DNA of 64,000 nt, taken from contig JAURVB010003412.1 in assembly GCA_033002965.1 (NCBI GenBank), positions 1-64,000 on the forward strand. Reading direction: 5' to 3'. Below the pieces are notes generated by a model that saw nothing but the letters and a program-made list of their open reading frames with translations, was not told the DNA's origin and searched no databases. The stretch comes from Piper betle. Its lineage: Eukaryota > Streptophyta > Magnoliopsida > Piperales > Piperaceae. Position 1 is the first letter of the stretch. The number at the start of each line of letters is the position of its first letter. The position numbers were made by a program, and so were the translations under genes. This document shows positions 35,280 to 46,821 of the stretch, piece by piece.

Positions 35280-37777
35280 AATCTGGTATTGTTAAAGGTT
35301 TTGTATTATTTTGATCTGTATTTGACTTTAAATTAAAATTTTTCATAGAATCTAATTTTTCTTGAAACTTATGATGTTTTGATCGGTGATAAAATGCATT
35401 TTTAAGATTTAGTAAAATATTTTATTTATATTTTAGAACTTGGTTAAACTCAATCCGTTTCGGTTTATCTAAATATACCCTATATTAATTATAAATCTGA
35501 TACGATAACGGGTACATGGACAAAAAAATTATGGTTCAAGTCAATTGAGATTATGAAATGAATTACAATCCATGACCTGTCTTGGGAAGGTTAGGGGGCA
35601 TGCATGACTGTGGGTGGCATTTGGTGTGTGAGTTGAGTCGTGTTTTATTTGGCTTGAATTTTAAGTTGTTTGCCCCTTCAGTTCAAGATGAGCCAGTTGA
35701 ATAATGGCTCAAACATTCTTGACCCGCTTAATGACAATACACCACTTACTATTGGTGGTGGTGGTTGAATAATCAAGTCAAGCAGCTTCATTGATGCAAT
35801 GCATCCAAAAGGTGTTAAAAATTTGTAGTACTCCTTTTGTTTTAGAAGTTTATTTGTAATTTTTATTATTTATTTAAACATATTATTGGGAGTCATTTGA
35901 TTAGAGTTTTATAGTAAATACAATATTCTAGTATTTAATACCTTTTGGCAATTGTTTTTTACTTCTACTTTCTTCATCTAAAATTTGCTCCTACTTCCTC
36001 TTTCATTTTTAGTAATTGGACAATTTTAGGGCCCGGCTCATGTCTAAGTCATTAGACTCACCTTTATTCTTTTGTATATTGCGTCATTTATACGATGGAC
36101 ATGGTGATAAGAGGCAACCGTGTGCGTTCATTAGGATAGTTAAGCCGATACTCTAGTTCAAATTCCGTGCATATGTTTTCAAACTCGAATTGAGGCAGTT
36201 GAGAATCCTTGCCCTTATTCTAAGACAAAACTTAGTTGTAGCTGACATGAGAATAACACAACTTTTAAAAATTCAGGCCACTCAGTTCAAATCACAAGGC
36301 ATCAATTTTTTTATATATAAAACTACCTTCATTATCCAACCATCTCTGTAATCTCAAAATTGATATTAAAGTTATCTTATATAAATCCTGGGTTGTCCCT
36401 CTTCTATAAATACATGAAATTGTAACCTTGTTTTGGATAAAAATTAAGAGTATAAATATTTGGTTAGTTGAAAAGAATAAAAATAATATACAATACTTTT
36501 CTTCTTTAGTGTTTTGGTTTTTGGGTTTTGGTCAAAAGGTGAAAGAAAATTGATGTATATCGAAGAAATGTGAATGTTTTGTTGAGATTCGCGTGCAATC
36601 GTCAATAGGAATTTTGCCAAATTTTTATTTATAATTAGTAATTCTTTATTTTTTCTTTACCAATACCAATTTTATAGAAACTACAGTAAATTAGTATTAA
36701 GGAGTTTATTCTCCTATAAATCTCATCTGTATTAAATTTATGATATAGTGAATTTGATCTAACCGTTTGCCCCGTTTTTTTTTCAAATTTGGGTTTTTTA
36801 CGTAAAATTATTTTATTTAATTTCTCTATTTATTTACTATTTTTTATCTTTATGTGTTGAAATATGAAATTTGTATTTGGTTTGTTTGGTTAATCCCAAC
36901 AATAAAAAGATTCGTTAATACCAATTATTCTCTTATACTAAACCCATAACAAAGAGCGAGGACATATGGTGATCAAACTGGGTGTTTTTTGCCCAACTCA
37001 AGCTTTTTCTTCTCAAAATGTCACTCACTCTTTCTCTTTATCGACACTTATGATGTTCTTTGATTGTAATTATTTTATTAAAAGTAAAATTAGTTGGGTT
37101 CCCATTTATAAGACTATTAGAGTGTTGGTAACATTGGATGGTCACTATTACTTCAAATCTGTATATATATTGAAAAAAGTACAAGTACATTTAATTTAAT
37201 TTGTCATTAACTTGACAGACATAGTGAAGCACCTCAACTTGTTGGCTGATCGAGTCAAACTTTATAATCAGAAGCTCCATTTACTTAAGACTCAGGTATT
37301 AACTCACTGACTCAATGGGGTCAGCCCAGAAGGCATGTTTAAATTCCATGACCATCCCAATCATTACAAATTGAAGATAAGCGAGTGCTAATTTGCTGGA
37401 AGGACTTATAGCTTATATTTGACTCAATAGATTTTGTGTATTAATTCGTCTATTGAAAAAGATAATCTTTTCTTTAATTAGTAGCTGACTCAATAAATTT
37501 GGTAAAACAACTTGGCTTGTCGGCTAATCGATTGAGTTGGTTCCATAGACTCTTCAAGATGTTTGACTCTCCAGATCATTACAAATTGATAAAGCATAAT
37601 TTTTATACTTAAAATATTATTCAATGTCATTCATTTACACTTACCTTCTTTAATTACATTTATTCTCTTAAATATTAAATTTCTTGGCTACTCATTTAGA
37701 AGAGCATTAGAATATTTATATTGTCCCTCTTGGATCAATATTAGATGGTGACTATTACTTTAAAGAACAGTAATCTG
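35280..37777. other. AT-rich intergenic DNA upstream of NAPRT
   Basis: No gene is seen. At about 36,120-36,170, AGTTCAAATTCC resembles a tRNA box B, so a degraded SINE is possible. From about 36,960 to 37,780, two diverged direct copies of a roughly 600-bp unit can be traced through CAATCATTACAAATTGA/AGATCATTACAAATTGA and ATTGGATGGTCACTATTACTT/ATTAGATGGTGACTATTACTT. A further trace lies near 38,650-38,720. Confidence 0.5.
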
Positions 37778-38440
37778 TAGGGTTGTTAATTGAGTAAGCC
37801 AACTCGTAAGCATTTAATGTTCGGCTCGGCTTGACTTGACTCGAAACTCGACTCGAAACTCGACATTTAAATGCCCGTGCTCAAATTCGAATCTTATGAG
37901 CCGAGCTTGAGCAAGGTCGTGTTCAACTCGACTCAACTCGGTTATTACTCGAACTCAACTAGTAGCTTGACTCGAACTCGACTCGATAAAATAATATAAT
38001 AATATAATTTTTATATTATATTATATTATATTTATTTATTTATTTATTTACAATATAATAATAAAAAAGTGAGATAGTTGAGATGGTAAGTATTCAAGTT
38101 GATGACCTCAAGGTTGTGGGTTTAATCCACATTAATTATATTTTTTTAAATGAGGTACTTTTGACTTTTAATCAAGCCGATTTTGAGCTCACGAACGAGC
38201 TGGGTTCGAGCTCGAAAAAATTTATATATGTTCAAAACTAGTTTGATCTCAAGTCGAGTTTGAACGAGTTTTGAACTATTCTAACCAAGTTCAAACACAA
38301 GTTAAGTACGAGCTCGCTCGCAAATTCATATATGTTCAAAACTCGTTTGATTTCAAGTCAAGTTTGAACGAGTTTCGAACTATTCGAACCGAGTTTGAAC
38401 ATAAGTTAAGTACGGCTCGCTCGCTCGATTAGCGCCCCTA
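37778..38440. mobile_element. Non-autonomous hAT-like element with 8-bp TSD
   Basis: Termini are TAGGGTTGTTAATTGAG on the left and, read inward from the right, TAGGGGCGCTAATCGAG. Flanking 8-mers GTAATCTG (37,770-37,777) and GTAATATG (38,441-38,448) match at 7 of 8, as expected for hAT. Subterminal regions are packed with ACTCGA/GCTCG motifs. The centre holds an AT run (about 38,005-38,055) and a tRNA-like segment ending GGTTGTGGGTTTAATCC. The element has no transposase; 663 bp. Confidence 0.88.
38075..38140 (+). repeat. tRNA-like (SINE-type) segment inside the hAT element
   Basis: AGTTGAGATGGTAAG resembles an RNA polymerase III box A. GGTTGTGGGTTTAATCC, about 35 bp later, resembles box B. 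The pairing is typical of tRNA-derived SINE heads. No A-tail or target duplication could be fixed, so this is tentative. Confidence 0.4.
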
Positions 38441-38895
38441 GTAATATGCATAAAGTCTAACACCTAACATGCAGTCCAATGTAAGCGTAAAGAATCCCTT
38501 GTTAAATATCCTTACTTGTAGTTTTAAATTTCAATAATAAATGAATATTATTACCTATGCATATCTATATTTTATTATGTCAAACAGTCAAATATTGACA
38601 GCAAGACCTTACACCTTACAACTGATTATTTTCCTATTTTATTTAAATCCATATATTGAAAAAAGGTGTTCTTTCATTTAATTCGTAATTGACTCTACCA
38701 ATTTGTTTTTAAATCCTAATTGTATCAGTAATCTTCCATTTAGTTCGTATTTATTTATGATTATGATTGATGTAGCTTATACTTAAACTAAAACGTAGTG
38801 AAAGAAGAATAGGAATAATTTTGGTTGTAGGAGCATATTATATGCTTTGAGGACTTGTCACATTTTCTTATTTAATTTTCTTTGTTTGTCGCCCA

Positions 38896-38948
38896 GCATG
38901 CAAACATTCATCTGTTAAAAAACAAAACGAGGATGAATGCTTGCATCC
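38896..38948. other. Inverted repeat able to form a 17-bp stem
   Basis: GCATGCAAACATTCATC (38,896-38,912) is followed after 19 bases by GATGAATGCTTGCATCC, nearly its reverse complement (two mismatches). The short stem and lack of a longer precursor fold make a miRNA unlikely. Confidence 0.6.
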
Positions 38949-39409
38949 ATCATCATTAATATAGTAGTGACAAACAGATATGAAGGAAAACAAGGTGATC
39001 TCCACATATATTATATCGAGGTTGTATATATAAAATAAAGTGAGTGTGGCAAGTTAAAAAAGAATGCTCTTTTTATGTTACAATGCTCATAAGGACTATG
39101 GCATATTCCTACTAAGTTAAATGTTCCTTCTTTGTTCCCCTTTTATTTAATCGTGTACGTGGGTGTCTTCTCAAAGGTATGTTTCACTTGGAAAGAAGAA
39201 TATGCATTTCACCCTCCCAAACCCAAGATTATATAAAAATCTTTATAAAAAAATTTAATTGCACTTGAATGAGGACAGCTTTTTATTGATTGCACTCTTT
39301 TTTTAAACATAATGGGGTTGGCCGTGTTTGCTCAAAGATCACAAGAGTTCATACGTGATGGAAAGTGCTAAGATATGTAGTCATACGTACTCTTGGTTGA
39401 GAAGACAGT

Positions 39410-39755
39410 TTAAATTTTCCTCTAAAATGTTTAAAACATTGGAGACTTAAACTCAAATCACTGATCGGTATGCGACGAAGTGGTGTAGGCTCTGAGTTGA
39501 CATTTAAATTATTATTTTTAATTTAGTAAATAAAATATTATATAAAATTAGTATATATTACTTTCTTTAAATCATGTAATTGATAAATGTATAATTTATA
39601 TTACTTTAAAATAATAATTTAATTAAACTAAAAGAATATTATGTCTAATAACTTCTATTACTTGACTTGAGTATAATTGTAAAATCTATCAATATATACA
39701 AAGTGGTCCGTGGAATTTGATTCCGAAGTCAAAATATAATTTTTTTAAACTATGA
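39410..39755 (-). mobile_element. MITE family H, inverted copy
   Basis: Reverse orientation of the repeat seen at 40,345, 44,119 and 55,234. It has TTTAAACTC and GAGTTGACAT near one end and TTGATTCCGAAGTCAAAATATAATTTTTTTAAA near the other. Ends are only approximate. Confidence 0.5.
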
Positions 39756-40344
39756 ATGCAGTTAAAGTTAATTGGCGGGTGATGGTGTAGACGCTCATTT
39801 AGATATGGGCCAAGTCATATGCAAAGTTAATTAAAAAAGCTGATTCATGCTATTTTTTTTTCCCAAAGAAATTAATTATTTTTATTTTTAAACCATTTTA
39901 TTCATTGCTCAATGTCTAAGCTACCTGATGATGACATGACAAAAATAATCAGCTGTAAGGTCCTTACAGCCAATATTAGCGGGAAGACCCGATGAGTAAA
40001 TAGAGATGCAATAATAATAGTTCCTATTAATTACCAAAATTTTAAAATTGTCATCAAGGGTACTTAATGAGTATTGATTAGGTGACAACTACTTAGGTCT
40101 TATAACCATATTAGGTATTAGACCTCACGAGTTGATTACCAGTCTTTATATTCAATAAAATAATGGAGAACCATCGATCATAGCATGGAGAATTTTTTGC
40201 TTCAACTCTACACAATTACCTGTAATAATAGAAAGAAACGAATACTTTGTATAGCCAAAAAACACAAAAATTGGACTTAAAATTAACTCTATGGAGATTT
40301 TTCCTCACATATTTAGAATAAATAAATCTCTAATTAAGAAACAT

Positions 40345-40735
40345 TTACTCTAGTTTTAAAATTCTTTTAAGTCCAAAACTCCTAGAGTAGACTCGATCCT
40401 ATGGCTTATTAAATCAAACTCCACAGAATGACTTCGTACTAACTGATTTAGTAACTAACACCCCGAGTCATGCAATAAAAGCTAGCAACACATTAATTTT
40501 CTTTTAGATTAGTTTAATCAATATTTTTCAGTAATGTAAATCTTGCATTTATCAATTTCAAATATTAAATAGCAATATAAATAAATTTTATATAATTTTT
40601 TATTTATATAATTTACAAGTTTGATGTAAATGACTCTGAGTCAGCTTGAAATCGACTCTGAGTTAACTCTACTCTACAATATGTTAACTTGAGTCTGAGT
40701 TTAGTGTTTTTAGACTATATTCTATAGCAAGACCA
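40345..40735 (+). mobile_element. MITE family H copy
   Basis: It starts GTTTTAAAATTCTTTTAAG and ends GAGTCTGAGTTTAGTG then TTTTTAGACTATA. It shares TCCACAGAATGACTTCGTACTAACTGATTT with the copy at 55,234. The middle is AT-rich with TTTATTTATATAATT. The two ends are loosely inverted (TATAATTTTAAAACTC type), which suggests a TIR element. Confidence 0.6.
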
Positions 40736-40848
40736 GGATACTAATTTGTCGATGAACTTCAAGCAAATCAAGGTGACAATTTTATTGATGAAAATTATTG
40801 ATTACTAATGTCTCTTCCAAAGGCAACAAAAATATAATTTGAACCAAA

Positions 40849-41217
40849 GGGTCTGTTTGGTTAGAACAAAATCAATATAAAATTGATATTAAAATTTTAA
40901 ATGCTCACCTTACTAAAAATTGATGTGTATTCGTTGTATTTTATATTGAAATTATTAATGATTATCATCATATTGTATTATCTCTTGAGATAAGAAAAAT
41001 GGAGAAATTAATTACACATGGTAAAGCATGTAAATAATCCACTAAAAGTAATCATGATTAGTTTATACTCGCATTTAGATGTAACCATACTTAATTACGA
41101 TGTAAAATAATTTATTTAATATTACTTTATATATGAAATATATTAAGCATATTAGTAAGGTTGGTCATTCTAAAATTTTCATGTCATTTAATGCTTTCAT
41201 GCTGACCAAACGGATCC
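40849..41217. mobile_element. MITE I1 with GTTTGGT inverted termini
   Basis: The left end GGGTCTGTTTGGTTAGAAC pairs with the right end read inward, GGATCCGTTTGGTCAGCAT. The similarity runs about 70 bp inward (both arms carry AACCTTACTAA-like sequence). About 369 bp, no coding. Flanking AAA/AAA is compatible with a 3-bp target duplication but is not informative. A degenerate relative lies at 43,340-43,760. Confidence 0.75.
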
Positions 41218-42436
41218 AAAATGTACCGCGAAAAATAAGTGGCAATTTCATTCATGACATCAATGTTCACAACAGTAATTACAACACAACCCTCTTCTTC
41301 ATTTGAATTCCAATTTGAAAGTTAGAACTGATCACCCATTACATTTCTAAAAGAAAAAAAGATTGGAAAGATATATAAGCATATGCAAGAACAACTAGAA
41401 TTGTCAGTACAAAATTGTTCAAAAGAAGAAGCAAGGCTGGAACTTGGGATTACAATGCTTTCTAAATTTCTTTTAGAGAGAACTACATCTTATAAGAATA
41501 TGATACATCTGAATTTCTATTCTAATTAGACTATATACAATCTTATTAACAAACTAAAAGATAACTATATATAAGTTCAATAAAAAAAAGATGATCAAAG
41601 AGTAATTGTTCTCATGAACTTAATACAAACGAATATTGCTCATATGTAAAAAGATAGGGGTACGATTCAAGAAAAGTTTCCTTGGAAATTTACAAGAACC
41701 GAGCTTAGATTTTGATTACATCTGAAAATCCTAACACGTTGGGAACGACCAAAAATATAAAAAGTGATAAGAAAACACAACATCATTAAGAACACTGATT
41801 TCAAAAGCATTACTGCGGCCATAGTATGAATAAAGCTCAAGAAGAAAACAAAGCACAGAGAAGATAAACAAAACGGTACTCTCTTAAACCATCCAATACA
41901 GCTAGGAAAAACTTAAGTTATTTACAAAATAATAACCATAGTTGAATTGATTACACGTGTAGATCAATGTTGCACAACCAAAAAAGAGTAGAAATATAAA
42001 CGCGAATATTGTAGCATGCAAGAACTTGACGAAGTTGCAACTAAAAACATGTCAATGATCGATCTCCAACCAAAAGAAATTAGATTTCAGAACTGTCAAG
42101 TAGAGAAAAATTACACGAGGGAGAGAAATTAATTCTCCAACCATCCACCTTCAGATCAGAAACAAAAGGAATCGACAATATTAAATCACTTGCAAATTAA
42201 AACTTACAAATTCGCATCCAAGAACAATTAAGTCTCCCACTAAAAACTTTACTAAACCATATACAATTACATAATCTTGAAGTAAAGAAAAAGAAAAGGA
42301 TGGTTCAACTCTGCAAAAGTTCACACCTTTCTGAAAGACCGAAAAAGTACATTCAAGAAACCATTAAAGAAGAAGAAAAAGATGCAAGAACTTGCAAAGT
42401 TGCACCCAAGAACTATACCCAACTACATGCAAAACC

Positions 42437-42910
42437 CTAGGGGAGGTTGTCCAAGTAGACCTTTTGGTAGGTAATATCAACGTCTATATCAATGTGCAAC
42501 ACCTCCAACCCAAGCTTCTTTCCCTCCACCACCATCCTCTTCCCTTCCCCCACGAGCTTCTCGGCCAAGTACTCCCTTGCCCCGCTCTGCTGCGCGAGCA
42601 GCCGCTCCGCCAACCTGCCAAAAACCTCTATGCTCCTCTCATCGTCCTCCAATGCTTCCATGGTGGTGGCCATCGTGGTGAACTTGGTCGTCATGTCGCC
42701 GACGTCCGTCTCCGTCGCCGGGCGGCCGAGCTTGTGCAAGTAGGGAAGGGTGCCCGGTGGGTACACCTCGTTCAACTTGACGTCGATGAGAGTGTCCCAG
42801 ACTTCGCCGCCGGCGATGGCCTTCAAGGCGGCCTTGGTGGTGGCGGCGTCCGAGAAGAGGTCGCAGTAGACCTGGGCGAGGTTGTATGTGCCTGGGATGG
42901 TGTCGTCCAT
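42437..42910 (-). CDS. Small acidic protein of unknown family (paralogue 1)
   Basis: A single-exon gene for 157 residues, starting MDDTIPGTYNLAQVYC and ending VYLDNLP before TAG. I start at the ATG at 42,910; the frame runs upstream through a TTG, which is not a credible plant start. GC content is far above the surroundings. The protein looks soluble and mostly helical, with no signal peptide or membrane segment. Its C-terminal third reads REYLAEKLVGEGKRMVVEGK and then LGLEVLHIDIDVDITYQKVY. A related gene lies about 6 kb away on the same strand (48,842-49,213), with the QSG.RE(Y/C)L, KRM..E.K and LHI.IDVDI motifs conserved. A TATATAA-like sequence lies about 75 bp upstream of the ATG. I do not recognise the family and assign no function. 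Confidence 0.8.
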   Translation of the reverse strand: MDDTIPGTYNLAQVYCDLFSDAATTKAALKAIAGGEVWDTLIDVKLNEVYPPGTLPYLHKLGRPATETDVGDMTTKFTTMATTMEALEDDERSIEVFGRLAERLLAQQSGAREYLAEKLVGEGKRMVVEGKKLGLEVLHIDIDVDITYQKVYLDNLP

Positions 42911-42979
42911 GGCCAAGCTTCAATGGAAGGAGTTGTATCGAGAAGGGAGAGATAGAATTATGAGATGATTAGATAATTT

Positions 42980-42992
42980 ATATTGCATTATA
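42980..42992 (-). promoter_or_regulatory. Possible TATA box of paralogue 1
   Basis: The minus strand reads CATATATAATGC about 75 bp upstream of the start codon. Since the region is AT-rich, chance occurrence is likely enough to keep confidence modest. Confidence 0.45.
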
Positions 42993-43339
42993 TATGATAA
43001 TTATAATATAGGGCGGTATGTGGAAATCTGGAAATTGTCTAATGCTTATCAATATTGATATATGCATTAATGTAGAGAACAAAATAAGGTATGGAATGTA
43101 TTTCGATGGAAAATTAGTGTCCAACTTTAGCACAGAAATACATATTTTTTAAATCGGCAAATATTCGTTTTCTTAGGAAAGATAATTTTGTTAAGTTTGA
43201 AGAACTTAGCAATGCGATTCATAAATGATTGGCTAAATTTCATTGATGATCATATTTTTTATCATATTTTTTCGGTTGAAATGGGTATGGCGAAATTTTT
43301 TAAAAAATTTGCCGACAAAAAAATCTCTTTGTAGCATTT

Positions 43340-43760
43340 AACTTGTGCTTAGTATGAAAGAAATAAAAATGACACAAAATTTTTAAACGATCAACCTTAC
43401 TAAAATTATGATATATGCAATATATTCACAAGAAAAATTACTAATGTTATATTATGTTTTGCATTCAAATTAATTATAATTATCTTTGAAAAGCCCACCC
43501 ATCACCCATATGCCAAAAAAACTCCTCTCTTTCAATATATTGAGATAAGAAAAAGAGGGATTTTTTTTGCTCAAGGGAGCACACATAGGTAACCTACCAA
43601 AGGTAATTATTATGATTATTTTGTCCTCTAACTTGATTATAATCATACTTAATTTATATACAACTTAAAATAATTTATTTTATTTTTATATAAAATATAT
43701 TAAAGATATCTAATTTTGCTAACGTTGACTATTTTAAAATTTCCATGTTATTTAAAGTAA
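43340..43760. mobile_element. Degenerate relative of MITE I1
   Basis: It shares several segments with 40,849-41,217 in order: CAACCTTACTAAAA, ATATATTGAGATAAGAAAAA, GTAATTATTATGATTA, and TAAAATAATTTATTT with ATATAAAATATATTAA. The terminal GTTTGGT motifs are lost. Confidence 0.5.
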
Positions 43761-44118
43761 TTTTACGATGAAAAATATAATTTGTTATTCGAAATATAAA
43801 TATTGCTTTATGGAAAGGTTGAAGTTTAATGTAGTTTGCCAATGTAAATAATGGAGTTCGCTAGTCAACCTCCTTACATTAAAGTACTGCAGTTTTTTCA
43901 CTCTCATAGCATTAGAACCTTTCAACCTACAATAATTTTATTAGTCTACTATACTTACTTAATTTAAAATTATTATTATTTTTTACTATTAGGAAAGAAG
44001 TTGGAGTTTAATTCTACTTAAAATCGGAAAGATACTTTTTTTAATTAATTTTTTAATATTTTTAATATTTTTAATATATATTATTAATAAGTTTCAATTG
44101 TACCTCACACATCGAGCG

Positions 44119-44497
44119 TATAATTTTAAAACTCCTTTTTGACTCTAAGCCACCACGAGTTGACTCCACTCTATAGCTTGCCAAGTTGACTTCATAAGGA
44201 CATAATTAACTCCCCAAATCAAATTATAAAAGTTATTAGAACATATCATCTTTCTTATAGATTAGTTAATTCATATTAATTGACTCCCCAAATCATCTCC
44301 CACTTATTAATGTAAATAATATATTTAATAATTTCAAGTGTTAAAAAAGTAATATATTTTAATTTCGTACAACTATTTATTTATATAATTGAAAATTTAA
44401 TATAAATGACTCTAAGCAAGATTGGTGTCTGACTTTGAGTTGACTTCACTCTATGGAATGACGTGTTGAGTCTGAGTTTCAAATTTTTAAATTATAT
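44119..44497 (+). mobile_element. MITE family H copy
   Basis: It starts TATAATTTTAAAACTCC, contains GAGTTGACTCCACTCTATAG and a TTTCGTACAACTATTTATTT block also found at 55,480, and ends GTTGAGTCTGAGTTTCAAAT then TTTTTAAATTATA. It is one of four recognisable copies in the window. Confidence 0.65.
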
Positions 44498-44734
44498 TAA
44501 TATAGGCCTTTGGCTTGTTTTATTTAATGATCTAAATAGTTTGGTCTAAAATTTTCAAATTATTTAAAATTTAATATATCTAAGCTACAAATTTATTTAA
44601 TTGTCTATGTAGCCTAACTCCAAAACTTTCCATTTTTTTTCAAAAAAACATCTCTAAATTTTGAAACCTACGAAAGGTCAGGCCATCTTCCGTTTGGCCT
44701 TCTTCTTCTTCTTCTTTTGAAAAATGAAGTTACA

Positions 44735-45030
44735 TATTTCCCTTTTATTTTGTTTGAAAAATGAAGTTATATATTTCTCTCACTCGATATTAATCTTTAC
44801 GTGGATCATTCGATCTTACGTAAATATCTAAACTGTTTTATTTTTGTAGAAAGCACTTATTACAAAAATAATAAGAATATGAGAACTTCTTCTTCTTCTT
44901 CTTTTGAAAAATGAATTTATATACTTCCCTTACTCGATATTAATCTTTACGTTGCTCAATCGATCTTACGTAAATATCTAAATCGTTTTATTTTTGTAGA
45001 AAGCACTTATTACAAAAATAATAAGAAGAC
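44735..45030. repeat. 150-bp tandem duplication
   Basis: ACTCGATATTAATCTTTACG, CGATCTTACGTAAATATCTA and AAGCACTTATTACAAAAATA each occur twice exactly 150 bp apart (for example 44,811 and 44,961). A CTTCTTCTTC run marks the start of each unit. Copies differ at a few positions only. Confidence 0.92.
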
Positions 45031-45260
45031 GAGAACTCTGGGATTTCATGCATATAAGAAAGATTATATCTTTTTATTTTTAAAATAATGCACATTGTAA
45101 GGCACAGGAATATGAATGGCAAGTTGTGTAATAACCCAATAAATTGTTGAAACCTAATAAATTAGTCACGTACCCAAAAAAGAAGCTTGAAGAAAACCTA
45201 ATTCATGAACAAGCCATAGACCTAATATATGATAATTAAAGGAAGTTAATATATGAAAAT

Positions 45261-45334
45261 GGGGGGAAGATTTACTGTATCACTTGCTACATAAAACTCA
45301 TGTAGCAAGTTTTTTATTGGTATAAATCTCCCCA
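45261..45334. repeat. Small foldback element or hairpin
   Basis: ACTTGCTACAT (45,282-45,292) and ATGTAGCAAGT (45,300-45,310) form a perfect 11-bp stem with a 7-base loop. The inversion extends outward with gaps to GGGGGAAGATTTA and TATAAATCTCCCC. It resembles a minimal foldback MITE more than a terminator. Confidence 0.75.
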
Positions 45335-45650
45335 ATTAGTGAAATTTTAAAACGTACTTGTAATTTGCAGTTGTATTCCATAAATTTGGTTAATTATGAC
45401 CAATGATAAAGCTGCTGCGGGTAGTTTCCTGTAATAATTGACACAACAAATCCATTCCCATGAAAATGAAATATCAATTTCATGTAACTAGGTCCATTAG
45501 AAGTGGATATTATACTATTATGCAAATAAGCCAATTATGAAGTCAATGATGCTTTATTAGTAGAATTGATAATTAATTGAATATCTTGAGATTTTCCCTA
45601 AAAATTAATTTAGTCCCATGATGGTGCTTTCGATTCATTGTGCTAAAGTA

Positions 45651-46258
45651 AGTCTAATTATGCTTATTTTCCAACATCCTCCCTTAAGCCTAATTAAACT
45701 TACTTTAACATTTTCCCTCAAGTCTAATTTGTTTCATTCTTTTATTAATATCCTCAATTTTATTTTCATGACTTCCTTCTTCATCGTCTCTCTTCTATTT
45801 AATCATATTCTTCAACATATTTTCACTTATCCCTTGATAGATGTTGAAGAGAACTTTCTTATCTCTCATCGCTCCAAACTCGCAACATATCCCTCTTTTG
45901 GGTCCATTAATATTCTTCATTTTCGGCCTTTTGGAGTCTTCCACAATGCCATATCCTTTAATGGATTGAAAGAGAGTTGTTCTACTCTCTTCAAGTTGCA
46001 CAAATTCTCCTTCTAGATATCTTCAGTGTGGCTTCATCATCTAACTCTGTAGTCATATTATGAATTATATCTAGGTAGACAAAAGCATTATAAAGAGATG
46101 AATAAAACAATTTAAGCGAGGATAAGAAAGAAGGAAATCATACAAATAAAATTGAGGACATGAATAAAAGATGAAGTAAATTAGACTTAAGGGAGGATAT
46201 TAAAGTAAGTCTACTTAGGCTTATAGGAGGATATTGGAAACTAAGCCTAATTTTGTTA
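45651..46258. mobile_element. Foldback-type element with about 127-bp inverted arms
   Basis: The left arm (45,651-45,778) and right arm (46,132-46,258) are imperfect reverse complements. Paired blocks include CCAACATCCTCCCTTAAGCC with its right-arm partner, AAGTCTAATTTGTTTCAT with its partner, and ATCCTCAATTTTATTT with AAATAAAATTGAGGA. The 350-bp spacer has no coding evidence; the 132-codon frame at 45,618-46,016 crosses an arm and is not a gene. The class (Mutator-like or other) is undetermined since no target duplication is evident. Confidence 0.8.
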
Positions 46259-46821
46259 TGGTTAAGAATCTTTTTAGTAAATGTAGAGTTTCCTGACTAA
46301 AATATTAAGAGGTAATATTAAATGTGGATGTGGATGGATGAGATGGACCCAAAGTCTTTATATAGGTGTTGTATTTTTAAGTGAAATTTAGACTCACAAG
46401 TTGAACTCCCTAGTGAATTCAATAACAAGTTTTATAATGATCAATGTAATTTTATCGAGTTCTATTTCATATTGTTATATGAAATTGTCCTAGTATTAAT
46501 ATTCTGCTATTATAAAGCTCTTTAGTATTATCTTTGCCTCCTAATACATTGAACTCAGTTGAGCACAAACAATTTTGAGCTTAGAAGGAGCCTTAGAATA
46601 TTGAACCTCCATGACAATCAGTCATTTATTTCAAAACTAAATATTATACTTTTTATATCTAATATGAAAAAGAGGCACTCACTGGATAAGGTTAATAAAA
46701 ATTTATCATATTTCTCCAATTAATTTGTACAATCATCCAAGTCCGTATATGATTTACTAGTTTATAATTTTATAATAATTCTATTTAATCTAAGCAGTTG
46801 GTGTAATCTAGTAGTCCCCAA

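Larger units (their letters stand above)
38441..42436. other. Intergenic DNA with MITEs, no supported gene
   Basis: AT-rich sequence holding the hairpin at 38,896-38,948, MITE H copies at 39,410-39,755 and 40,345-40,735, and MITE I1 at 40,849-41,217. Nothing between 41,220 and 42,436 looks like a gene; its purine-rich stretch precedes the 3' end of the small gene on the minus strand. Confidence 0.55.

Noticed and set aside
36120..36170. tRNA gene or SINE
   Set aside because: Only a box B-like AGTTCAAATTCC is visible; no cloverleaf, convincing box A, tail or target duplication.
42911..42916. Start two codons upstream of the ATG in paralogue 1
   Set aside because: That codon is TTG; plant nuclear genes use ATG, present at 42,910.
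42392..42955. 187-codon plus-strand frame
   Set aside because: It is antisense to the small gene at 42,437-42,910; that gene's protein has a conserved paralogue, while this frame does not.
45618..46016. 132-codon plus-strand frame
   Set aside because: It spans one arm and the spacer of an inverted-repeat element and has no domain.
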